Shown: one piece after another, positions 1 through 7,239 of the stretch
How the letters are laid out: the number at the start of each line of letters is the position of its first letter
Numbering within the stretch: the first letter of the stretch is position 1
From: a virus
Length of the DNA stretch: 29,685 bases
Reading direction: 5' to 3' (one strand)
IMG/VR virus record: IMGVR_UViG_3300025131_000280
Span: 1 to 29,685 of that record
The notes under the pieces: model-generated
Seen by the model: the letters and a program-made list of their open reading frames with translations, nothing else
Told to the model about the DNA's origin: nothing
Databases searched by the model: none
Made by a program: the position numbers and the translations under genes

Positions 1-41
1 CTTTCACACAGCTTTCCGTAAGAAGCATTTTCGGCGAGTGC
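1..41 (-). repeat. Copy 1 of a 41-base direct repeat encoding ALAENASYGKLCES
   Basis: Positions 1-41 match 708-748 at 38 of 41 bases. Both copies are read in frame. The three differences are one Ala codon (GCA versus GCG) and one Leu codon (CTG versus TTA), so the encoded 14-residue peptide is unchanged. Confidence 0.9.
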
Positions 42-686
42 ATGCTTCCTCAATTTTTGGAGATCGTATATCCCAGGTTTTGGTGTATATTTTGGCAAAC
101 CTGCCACACCATGCAACCTCTTGTATAATCCCAAAAGAGCGTTTCGGTGCTGTTCGAGTGCTCCGATTGATTTTGAGAGGCGGTCGTGAGCTTTCCCGGT
201 GCGTCCCAGTTCTTTTGGAAATCGTTTGCCATAATTTTCTATTTGTGCTCGCGCGATTATTAACTTAGTTAAAAGTGGTTCCAGGTGCCCTTCGTAGAAT
301 CTTATTGCTCTTTCTAGCATATCAGATAATGTCTCGTTTTCATGGGGTATGTCTCGGTAAGGACTCCTGATATAGAATGTGTCGTCGTCCTGCCACCGAG
401 AAGTACCAAATTTCTGATACTTGTGACAGTCACGATCGGGGAAACCGGCCTGTCTTCCGGTATCGCCGGCCTCTCCATGGAGACTTAATACGCAGATAAG
501 ACCGTTTGCGAATTCAAGGACCTCTTCGGAGAGTTTAAAGTCTTCCCCGCTTATCTGAGCTTCCTTCTTATTCCTTTTCTCTCTTGGGGGTCCGATGTCG
601 ATGTCTCGTCTACCAAAAGGATTCCAAACTTCATCAATGGCTTCTTCTTTAAGATATTCTCGCCAGTTTTCCATAAGGAGTTTCAT
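1..686 (-). CDS. Unknown phage protein with N-terminal ENWR-type tag and internal ALAENASYGKLCES peptide (3' end off window)
   Basis: An uninterrupted reading frame of at least 228 codons runs from ATG at 686-684 to the left edge, so the gene is incomplete at its 3' end. The ATG overlaps the stop of the preceding gene (ATGA), which suggests translational coupling. The protein begins MKLLMENWREYLKEEA, then has a charged stretch, a GEAGDTGRQAGF loop, and a helical, charged second half. The last visible residues are ALAENASYGKLCES, identical to a peptide at the end of the upstream gene's product. I do not recognise the family. The N-terminal L-x-E-N-W-R motif resembles the start of the upstream protein. 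By analogy with T4 internal proteins it could be a capsid-targeting sequence, but that is inference. The frame itself is secure because it is long, coupled and free of stops. Confidence 0.75.
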   Translation of the reverse strand, partial: MKLLMENWREYLKEEAIDEVWNPFGRRDIDIGPPREKRNKKEAQISGEDFKLSEEVLEFANGLICVLSLHGEAGDTGRQAGFPDRDCHKYQKFGTSRWQDDDTFYIRSPYRDIPHENETLSDMLERAIRFYEGHLEPLLTKLIIARAQIENYGKRFPKELGRTGKAHDRLSKSIGALEQHRNALLGLYKRLHGVAGLPKYTPKPGIYDLQKLRKHALAENASYGKLCE

Positions 687-2281
687 CTCTTCGTCCACCC
701 CTTCCAGCTTTCACATAACTTTCCGTAAGAAGCATTTTCGGCGAGCGCGGCGTCGGATTCGTCGGAACGAATAATTCCCTTCTCTTCCATCATTTGCAAC
801 GAAAGCTGGAGAACCTCATCATGTTTCCCATCATAATCTGAAATTCTTATTAGGAAATCCCTAAATCCATCGGAATGGTTCAATTCATCAATTTTTGGGT
901 AAAAGTCAAAGCGAACGACTGGATCCTGCCTATAATCATTGCTATCTATTGTATCTGGATCAATCCCTCTATCTTCTCCGGCTGCTTTGAAGATTTCTTC
1001 AATTTCATTTTGCCAGTCTCCAAAATCGTATGCAACCCCGTCGTCGTCTAATGCATATTTGAGATCGTCGGGAAGTGGCCAACCCATTGCGGCGGAATAG
1101 TGCATATTCTCCGGATCCTCACTGTCGAGATTTAAATCTACACTGACAGCATGCAAACTATCTTCATATTCAGCCAAGATATTATTGTAAATTGCTAGGT
1201 TGACCTCGCCTGGATCTGCTGGGTTTTCGTAATTATTCTCAAATGCGGAAGTCTCCAGTGTCTCATAGGCTTGTTCAAATTCATTTATCATCGCGTTTGC
1301 AAGATCTACTGGGTCGTATGTTTTTAATTCCTCTTTCGATATTGGGCCGCTGAAGGAGTCCTTATTTTCGAGTATGGCTTCCGATACTTTTTTAATTTCG
1401 GGTGTTATTTTTTCTGATGGCTGACCAGAGAATGTTTTATATTCTTCATAAAATCTTTCATAATCAGAAACATGGCCGGCCAAAATGTTTTTGGTAATGT
1501 GACGAAAAAAAGCCACGGATCCGATTTCCTTATTGTCAAAATTCCATATTTCGGAAGGGTTTGTACTTGTTTGCTCCGAATTGTAAACTATTACAATGTG
1601 CTGCCCCGTATCGTGGGCATCAAGATTTCTCAGCAAAATCATATAGAAAGCCTTACCTTCTTTGGTATATTGGTGAAAATAATTACTGCCCTGTCTGGAA
1701 ATGCACCATGGTGCACCCCGTCCGTAGTAGCACGATGCCTTTTGTGTGGTTGGCCTCACCATAAAGAAATCATCATTTTGAAAAATGATACTTGATCCGG
1801 CTCTTGCAGCTTCGCGTTTCTTTTTTCTCTTTTGTTTGTCGGTGAATCCCAGATCTCTATTAACTTTTTTCAAATCTTCTAAGGTTTTATAAGAGCCAAG
1901 ATCCGTGTTTTTTATTCTCTGCCTGTTTTCGTGAAACTTTTTTATTTCTCTTATTATCTCTTTTGCCGCGCTATAGTGGATGCGGTAGCGCCGGCGAAAC
2001 ATAGCAGGTGTCCCAAGAGTGTCACCATATATCGGGATATCCTGTGGTGCGACAGTCGCTGCGGCTTCTTTAGCCATAACAACTAATCGTGTGTAAAGTT
2101 GGTTGGCCATCCACATTAAATATTTATTTCTGCCGGAAGGATCTTTATTGGAAAGAGTCGTTATTACATCTGCGTTAATGTCTGGATATTTTTTTTTAAC
2201 ATCATCAAGAATTCCCTCTATAAGAAGTTGTGTCCTATCTAGTGTGGACCAGCGCCGGAAATTTTCGAATAAGGATTTCAT
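683..2281 (-). CDS. Unknown protein with a YGRGAPWC motif and tag-like N- and C-termini (532 aa)
   Basis: I cannot assign a function. The protein starts MKSLFENFRRW and ends KLCESWKGWTKR; the two ends share the pattern L-x-E-[NS]-[FW]-[KR]-x-W. Residues 1-150 are helical and basic, with a KQKRKKKREAARAG patch near 150. A central segment near residues 185-220 has CYYGRGAPWC followed by YFHQYTKEGKAFYMIL; this G-x-W-C then Y-x-x-Y pattern recurs in uncharacterised phage proteins as I remember them. The C-terminal half is acidic. Near residue 22 the string LLIEG fits the T4 prohead protease consensus (L/I-x-E, then a small residue), so the protein could be packaged and trimmed, but this is inference. 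It starts 2 bases after the preceding stop and overlaps the next gene by ATGA. Confidence 0.85.
   Translation of the reverse strand: MKSLFENFRRWSTLDRTQLLIEGILDDVKKKYPDINADVITTLSNKDPSGRNKYLMWMANQLYTRLVVMAKEAAATVAPQDIPIYGDTLGTPAMFRRRYRIHYSAAKEIIREIKKFHENRQRIKNTDLGSYKTLEDLKKVNRDLGFTDKQKRKKKREAARAGSSIIFQNDDFFMVRPTTQKASCYYGRGAPWCISRQGSNYFHQYTKEGKAFYMILLRNLDAHDTGQHIVIVYNSEQTSTNPSEIWNFDNKEIGSVAFFRHITKNILAGHVSDYERFYEEYKTFSGQPSEKITPEIKKVSEAILENKDSFSGPISKEELKTYDPVDLANAMINEFEQAYETLETSAFENNYENPADPGEVNLAIYNNILAEYEDSLHAVSVDLNLDSEDPENMHYSAAMGWPLPDDLKYALDDDGVAYDFGDWQNEIEEIFKAAGEDRGIDPDTIDSNDYRQDPVVRFDFYPKIDELNHSDGFRDFLIRISDYDGKHDEVLQLSLQMMEEKGIIRSDESDAALAENASYGKLCESWKGWTKR
708..748 (-). repeat. Copy 2 of a 41-base direct repeat encoding ALAENASYGKLCES
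   Basis: This is the second copy of the repeat at 1-41, lying at the 3' end of the 532-residue gene. The copies have the same peptide with three synonymous base differences. It is followed in frame by WKGWTKR and the stop codon. Confidence 0.9.
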
Positions 2282-2283
2282 AT

Positions 2284-3141
2284 CTATAAATAGTTCGCGC
2301 GATTTATTAAGTTGGCAATTTTTGATGCGTAAGTTTCTGGATGGCGACTAAACTTTTCAATAATTTCTTCCGGAGTTTCATAGCGAAATTCAAATCTTTC
2401 ATCCTTGTGGTAAAAGTTTTTAATATCTGGAATTATTTGTCTCTCTACCGCTTCTATCTTGGGAGAATAGTATCTATAAATATTGGGGTTGTAAGTGTCT
2501 CTGCCGTTCCGAGCACCCTTGATTCCTGCATCTTTCATCATCTGTGTGATTTTAAACTTTGCCATTGTGTCGGAGTAGTCAAAATCGTCTATCTGGTTCT
2601 CATCAAGATATGATATCGCCACAAGGTCTTTTCTAAGTCTCCCCGACGTTTGATTTCCGAATCTGTCTGAGGGGTGAAAAATAACCTTCTGAATGAAGTT
2701 GTCTTCGGTCTCAAATAAATTATGATCATGCTCCATACCAGAGCGAACATGAAACCAATCAATAACTCTGCACTTTCCAAACTGCTGTTCCTTTACTTTT
2801 GGCAAACCTCTGATATCTTTATCATCAAAGATTATGAGTTTATTAAATTCAAACCTCCCGAGCCTAGAATTATGGGTTGAAGCTTTTAATTTATCTTTTT
2901 GAACACCCAATGATACAACTTTGTCTCCCATCGGCAGAAGGCCTGCAAGAGAGAGGGAAATTATTAATCTTTGCCAGACGATCGCCTTGCTGGCGCCAGG
3001 ATGTAGGCCCAGAAAAGAGAAGTCGTACCCCTCGTTACACATGTCAAAAATAAAGGGGACAAGAGGTTTACAAAAAATACAAGGATAGTTATTATAATAA
3101 GAGAATAGAAGAGCATTTAGCCCCCCTCCAATAACGATCAT
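2284..3141 (-). CDS. Rossmann-like (GxGG) nucleotide-binding protein of unknown function
   Basis: From the ATG at 3141-3139 the protein begins MIVIGGGLNALLFSYYN, a first beta strand and glycine-rich loop of the FAD/NAD-binding Rossmann type, which favours this start. A GTG at 3183 in the same frame would add 14 hydrophilic residues. The rest contains a KLIIFDDKDIRGLP segment, a VIDWFHVRSGMEHDHN segment, and an FHPSDRFG segment. It has no catalytic signature that I recognise. The length (285 residues) is short for a typical flavoprotein, and a second GG-type motif is not obvious. It could be an oxidoreductase-like or a nucleotide-sugar-type enzyme; the evidence does not decide. It lies downstream of the RNR/co-chaperonin genes and 2 bases before the 532-residue gene. 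Confidence 0.75.
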   Translation of the reverse strand: MIVIGGGLNALLFSYYNNYPCIFCKPLVPFIFDMCNEGYDFSFLGLHPGASKAIVWQRLIISLSLAGLLPMGDKVVSLGVQKDKLKASTHNSRLGRFEFNKLIIFDDKDIRGLPKVKEQQFGKCRVIDWFHVRSGMEHDHNLFETEDNFIQKVIFHPSDRFGNQTSGRLRKDLVAISYLDENQIDDFDYSDTMAKFKITQMMKDAGIKGARNGRDTYNPNIYRYYSPKIEAVERQIIPDIKNFYHKDERFEFRYETPEEIIEKFSRHPETYASKIANLINRANYL

Positions 3142-3154
3142 TTCATATTTATAT

Positions 3155-3304
3155 TCATGTTTGTCTAGTCTTTTCACGTGCACTCGTTTTTTCGCGAATG
3201 GTTTTCTTTTTCTTCGGGGCTTCTAAAAGAACCTCCCTATCGCCCACTTCCTCTCTAATAAGATCTTTGAGTAAGTTCAAAAATTGTTTATCTGTCAGTT
3301 TCAT
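3155..3304 (-). CDS. Small basic protein, 49 aa, unknown
   Basis: This short frame runs from ATG 3304-3302 to TGA 3157-3155. It is preceded by AAAGGA about 9 bases upstream and starts 6 bases after the co-chaperonin stop, so it fits the operon well. The product starts MKLTDKQFLNLLKDLIREEV, a predicted amphipathic helix, and ends in a very basic tail (KKKKTIREKTSAREK). Its 3' end overlaps the possible GTG start of the next gene but stops before the ATG at 3141. Phage genomes often carry small proteins that open with an MKLT/MKIT helix ending in I-x-E-E; I cannot say what this one does. Confidence 0.5.
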   Translation of the reverse strand: MKLTDKQFLNLLKDLIREEVGDREVLLEAPKKKKTIREKTSAREKTRQT

Positions 3305-3310
3305 TTGTAT

Positions 3311-3580
3311 TTATTCCTTTAGTACACCTACAACGTGATTTTCTAACACTAAATAGACTTTACCTTCGCCAAAATCAACCTCTTCGATCATATGTGCCAA
3401 AACGACCACTTGTTGTCCTGGTGAGATGGGCGGCCTCACATCTGACGCTATTAATAATATTTTTACTCTTTCATATTTTTCCTTTGTTTTAAAATTATCA
3501 GGAAGAGCTATAAGACTTTCTTCTTTTGCGGCTGATGATTTTTCTATAAGTAGATATCGGTTACAGGGTTCAAATTTCAT
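3311..3580 (-). CDS. GroES-like co-chaperonin (T4 gp31 analogue)
   Basis: At 89 residues it is close to GroES (97). It opens MKFEPCNRYLLIEK, matching the first strand of the Cpn10 fold. Its middle (about 14-35) is a polar, probably flexible stretch where the GroEL-binding mobile loop sits. It ends GKVYLVLENHVVGVLKE, like the closing strands of GroES. In T4 the corresponding protein gp31 replaces GroES so that the host GroEL can fold the capsid protein gp23; a similar role is likely here, since a gp23-type capsid protein is encoded at the right edge. Its ATG overlaps the stop of the ribonucleotide reductase (ATGA) and a GGAGGAAAC ribosome-binding site lies inside the end of that gene. Sequence identity to GroES is low, so the call rests on length and strand pattern. 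Confidence 0.72.
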   Translation of the reverse strand: MKFEPCNRYLLIEKSSAAKEESLIALPDNFKTKEKYERVKILLIASDVRPPISPGQQVVVLAHMIEEVDFGEGKVYLVLENHVVGVLKE

Positions 3581-5829
3581 GTTTCCTCCAGGTGCATTAT
3601 ATTTTTCGATTCTCTAAGTGCTTCTAAATATTCAATTGGCAATTCGCATGCACCGCCGGCACAGGCCGAGTCTGCTTCAAAGTGTACATTATTCTCCTCT
3701 TCACACATTGTTGTCCAATCAACGTCTCCATACTCTTGAGAAAGCTTTTCCCATCGCTTTAGGTTATAAACGTCTTTTAAACAATAAGTCATCTTTCTAA
3801 CATTTCCCTCAAAATGACTATGGGCGAACTTGATGGCGGCGGTGGCCCAGTCTCGCTTGACGGGAGTAACCTGATCAAGCGGCTCTCCAATTCCTAGCAA
3901 ACAATCGCTTGCGGCCCAAAGATCGTGGTCAAAGGCTGCGATGCCCTTTTCGATGATCCCAGAAGCAAAAAAAGAACCTGCGCCGTATTCACGAAGGATA
4001 TCGTTAGGGTAAGGTACGGCACAAAATGGAGCCTGTGGATAATCTTTATCTCCAGAACATGGAATCAGGGAGATCCCTGCGAAGTATTTTCTGTTTTTAT
4101 AAATATAGTCTGCAATTTCATCCCACTCATCTTCTTTGACATGAATTGTGTTGGAAACATTGTGGCTCAACCATGGTTGTGTACAAAGATCTTTATTGAT
4201 TCCATAACGAACCCAATTCTGCTGTGTTAACTTCACACTTTCCAACAACTTTAGTGCATCAATTTGATTCTTTGTCTTAGCTCCAACTGGAACTTCACAA
4301 AGAAAAGTAATAACTTCTGTGACTTCGTTTGGATCCCACACCGAAACTTCAACGGCTCGGGGATTATATTTTTTAAAATGTTGAACTGGGTTCTCTTGTT
4401 TATTTGCCTGTACTCTTCGGAAATATCTCTTTGCATGATGGGGGTGAATTCCGCTGGCGGTGCCCAAGATGCAACTTGTTGATCCTGCCGGCTTTACACA
4501 AGTCGTTCTTGCCGCTTGGTTAATCCCGATTATTGAAGCGACATACTTATTAACTTCTTTAACGATCTTGGCACCATTTCTTTGAACCTGTGGGTCAAAT
4601 AGAAGTTCGGCATTATCCATCATGCCAGTGATAGAGACGCCGAGCAACGCTTCCCTTTTTGTTATCTTCTCGGTTGTCTCCCCTAAGTACGGAAAGCTCG
4701 TATAGGAAGATTGAAGTGTTCCAATTATGGCAGCCGCTCGACAAGCTTTATAAAAGTTCTCTGGAGTATTTGCCTTCTTCCCATTAATCTCGGCCAAGTT
4801 ACAAAACTGCCATCCAGGTTTGCCTGTCTCCACATCAACTGGATAAAGGCCAATTTCGACACAGGGGTTAAATCCCATCTCTGTACTCTCGGCCCACACA
4901 AAGGCCGGTTCTCCAAATTCTCGCACCCACTCCATCAACTGATTAAACTCTGCCTTTGTGGTTTGATCGCGGATAAGAAGAGCACTGTTGTTTGATCTTC
5001 CTCGCTGAGGGTTTTCAACAAACCAGTTACCCGTCTTTGCTCTGGCCATCTCTTCATCATCGGGTGAAAAGAGTGCAATAGTTGCAGATCGCCTGACACC
5101 ACCTGAAATGACTGCATCGGCGGCGTGCATAATAATATCATAAACATCTATGGGCCGCATGCGGATATGGTTGCTATCTCCGAGGCGTGTCTCAAACACT
5201 TGTCGGATCTTCTCAATAGACCTCTTCAGTCCGTCCGGGCCGGGTGCCTTTGCGCCGGAACTCAAAGGTGCTCCCGCTGGTCGCACTTCTGAATAATCGA
5301 AAATAACCCTGTGTCCAATGTATTCATCAAACTCTTGATTTCCGCCGAAGTAGCTTGTCACCAACACACCAATAGCATCTGCCCAGCCCTCAATAGAATC
5401 TGGAACGACAAAAACTTGGGCGCCCGTTGTGCCATCCGGGCGACTAACGGGAGGAAGGGAGGCAACGTGGTGCTTTTGAATAGAAAAGCCAATACCACAA
5501 CCACACAAAAGAAGATACATCAGTTCTTGAAAAGCTCTGGTGCGGTTGATGTGACCAAAGCCGCAATTGTATACACGTGCATTGTGCTTAAAGATTGGAT
5601 CTCCTCCGAATTGAAGAATTCTTTGAGAGCCCAGTACCTCTTTCTTGTGAACCGATGTTTCGGCTTCGCCAATAAGAGACATAATTTCGTCATTGTCCTT
5701 GAATCTTTCTCGGTGCATATCAAAAACTCGGGTAACCTGTTCTTTCCAAGTCTCTCGTCTTTTTAATTCTGGCAAATACTTTGCATATTTTGCTATTCTC
5801 GTATATTCTTGTAGTGCGTTGATTGACAT
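3577..5829 (-). CDS. nrdJ: Adenosylcobalamin-dependent (class II) ribonucleoside-triphosphate reductase
   Basis: The 750-residue protein matches monomeric B12-dependent reductases such as that of Lactobacillus leichmannii (739 residues). It reduces ribonucleotides to deoxyribonucleotides for phage DNA synthesis. Visible signatures are YNCGFG with C89 and WQFCN with C343 (the probable redox pair), FNPCVEIG with N321, C323 (thiyl radical) and E325, GGVRRSA near 243-249, and TTCVKPAGSTSCILG further on. The C-terminus has CAGGACELP, the shuttle-cysteine pair found in this class as CxxxxC. No ATP-cone or intein is seen. A ribosome-binding site (GGGGGAAAG) lies at the end of the helicase gene, 3 bases upstream of the start region. 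I see no cobalamin riboswitch. The enzyme works without oxygen and without a separate small subunit. Confidence 0.95.
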   Translation of the reverse strand: MSINALQEYTRIAKYAKYLPELKRRETWKEQVTRVFDMHRERFKDNDEIMSLIGEAETSVHKKEVLGSQRILQFGGDPIFKHNARVYNCGFGHINRTRAFQELMYLLLCGCGIGFSIQKHHVASLPPVSRPDGTTGAQVFVVPDSIEGWADAIGVLVTSYFGGNQEFDEYIGHRVIFDYSEVRPAGAPLSSGAKAPGPDGLKRSIEKIRQVFETRLGDSNHIRMRPIDVYDIIMHAADAVISGGVRRSATIALFSPDDEEMARAKTGNWFVENPQRGRSNNSALLIRDQTTKAEFNQLMEWVREFGEPAFVWAESTEMGFNPCVEIGLYPVDVETGKPGWQFCNLAEINGKKANTPENFYKACRAAAIIGTLQSSYTSFPYLGETTEKITKREALLGVSITGMMDNAELLFDPQVQRNGAKIVKEVNKYVASIIGINQAARTTCVKPAGSTSCILGTASGIHPHHAKRYFRRVQANKQENPVQHFKKYNPRAVEVSVWDPNEVTEVITFLCEVPVGAKTKNQIDALKLLESVKLTQQNWVRYGINKDLCTQPWLSHNVSNTIHVKEDEWDEIADYIYKNRKYFAGISLIPCSGDKDYPQAPFCAVPYPNDILREYGAGSFFASGIIEKGIAAFDHDLWAASDCLLGIGEPLDQVTPVKRDWATAAIKFAHSHFEGNVRKMTYCLKDVYNLKRWEKLSQEYGDVDWTTMCEEENNVHFEADSACAGGACELPIEYLEALRESKNIMHLEET

Positions 5830-5832
5830 TAA

Positions 5833-7191
5833 TTACTTTCCCCCGTTTTTTACTTTTTTATATAATGTGACCAATTTCTTTTCTTGTCTTTTCTTAGCTT
5901 CTTTTTTAACGTCTCCAATGGTCTCACCCGTTGAGGATTCAACTCTTATTGTGACATTTGCTGTATCCATATAGATCGGATAGATGATTCCATCCATGCC
6001 ATTTCTATTTTTAGCGATAAAGATGCGGCCGGAATTACTCAATTTGTCTTCCGACGTTCTGGATATTGAAAAAATAAAGTCTGCGACAAAACACTTATTA
6101 AAAGCCTCACTTATGGATTCCATTGTAATAACTTCGGCATTTAATCCAGAACGATTCGTTTGGGATGCGGTCCATACACAACAATTGTGTATTTGCGCCA
6201 GTGCTCGTAGCTGTTCATAAATAGTCTCCAACTCATGCCTTTTCTCTTTTAATGTGGAAATTGGGCGCAAAAGATCCCCGTAATCTACCAGTATCACATC
6301 GGGTTTAAAGCCGCGATTTATTAATTTTTCGAGGTGATTTTTTAGTGTGTTCACACTGGCGGATTTTGTCGGATATTCCTTGATAACAAGCTTTCCGTTT
6401 AACATTTGGACCTTTTCATAAATCTCTTCTTTGAAAGAGCCAAGATCGTTAAGGGGTACATTTGTTATACAGCTATCAAATCTGGATCCCACAACTGTAT
6501 CTGCCAATTCGAGAGTATAATACACCACATTTCTACCAGCCTTTAGGGCTTCTGCTCCGAGATGAACAAGTGCCATACTTTTCCCGGCTCCAGTTGGGGC
6601 GATCACCACTCCAAGTTCTCCCTCTCCCAACCCTTGGTGAGTTATGGTATCAATTTCTGGCCAACCAGTCGGAGTGGGGTTTCGAGACTTGAATAAAAAC
6701 CGCTGCTCAAAGTCTTTTACATAGTCATGACCAAAGTTAGAATCTGAACCGAGCTTTAGGGCATCGTTGATAACCTGAGAAATTTCATCAAAAGAAGAAG
6801 TCTTAAGAAGTCGAACAGATTTCAGCATTGCCTCTTTTAACTTTTGTTTGCGGCAAAAATCGAGAGAAGTTTCAATAATATATTCAGAATCTTCTATCTG
6901 TGTTTTAGATATTCGTGCGAAGAAGTTTCTAATTTGTTGCTTAACAGAGTCGTTATGTTCTTCTAATTCTGTTCTCAGAATAGATGTCATAATCTTTTCT
7001 GTCGGGTGGACAGAATACTTCTCTCTATATTTTTTGACCAACTGCACAAAAACCTGGAGATATTTAAGCTCCAGAAAATTAATATTTAAAACCTCGAACA
7101 TTTGATCTGCGAATGGTCTATCAACCAAAATCAAATGACACAAGCTTTCTTGAAAGTCTTTGCCGTATTGGCTAAAGTCTTCCTTCGGCAT
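5833..7191 (-). CDS. 41: Replicative DNA helicase, DnaB / T4 gp41 family
   Basis: This is the hexameric 5'-3' helicase that unwinds DNA at the phage fork. The N-terminal 150 residues are helical, as in the DnaB N-domain and linker. The RecA-like ATPase domain has Walker A APTGAGKS (198-205), the catalytic glutamate in TLELA (about 228), Walker B ILVDYGD (300-306) and the WTASQ sensor with Q344. The length of 452 fits gp41 (475) and DnaB. The start codon is preceded by a run of G bases (GGGGGGAATA) acting as ribosome-binding site, and an exact consensus promoter lies 20 bases further upstream. It is followed after 3 bases by the reductase gene. I see no separate primase in the window. Confidence 0.93.
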   Translation of the reverse strand: MPKEDFSQYGKDFQESLCHLILVDRPFADQMFEVLNINFLELKYLQVFVQLVKKYREKYSVHPTEKIMTSILRTELEEHNDSVKQQIRNFFARISKTQIEDSEYIIETSLDFCRKQKLKEAMLKSVRLLKTSSFDEISQVINDALKLGSDSNFGHDYVKDFEQRFLFKSRNPTPTGWPEIDTITHQGLGEGELGVVIAPTGAGKSMALVHLGAEALKAGRNVVYYTLELADTVVGSRFDSCITNVPLNDLGSFKEEIYEKVQMLNGKLVIKEYPTKSASVNTLKNHLEKLINRGFKPDVILVDYGDLLRPISTLKEKRHELETIYEQLRALAQIHNCCVWTASQTNRSGLNAEVITMESISEAFNKCFVADFIFSISRTSEDKLSNSGRIFIAKNRNGMDGIIYPIYMDTANVTIRVESSTGETIGDVKKEAKKRQEKKLVTLYKKVKNGGK

Positions 7192-7210
7192 TATTCCCCC
7201 CCATTATTTT

Positions 7211-7239
7211 ATTATAACACCTAAGATTCGTCTTGTCAA
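7211..7239 (-). promoter_or_regulatory. Consensus sigma70-type promoter upstream of the helicase
   Basis: On the minus strand TTGACA (7239-7234) and TATAAT (7216-7211) are separated by exactly 17 bases. Both boxes match the consensus perfectly. It sits in the 44-base gap between the exonuclease stop and the helicase start, with the -35 box overlapping the exonuclease stop codon. It should drive the helicase, reductase and co-chaperonin genes. Confidence 0.88.

Noticed and set aside
2284-2295. AACTATTTATAG just before the 532-residue gene, similar to the late-motif family.
   Set aside because: Here it is coding sequence (Asn-Tyr-Leu-stop) of the Rossmann-like gene, so no separate regulatory meaning is supported.
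5311-5766. A 151-codon open frame on the plus strand opposite the ribonucleotide reductase.
   Set aside because: It lies fully inside a well-supported gene on the other strand, has no recognisable motif and no ribosome-binding site, and other plus-strand frames behave the same.
5830-5900. A cobalamin riboswitch upstream of the B12-dependent reductase.
   Set aside because: The reductase start lies 3 bases after the helicase stop, leaving no room for a leader, and no B12-box-like sequence was seen.
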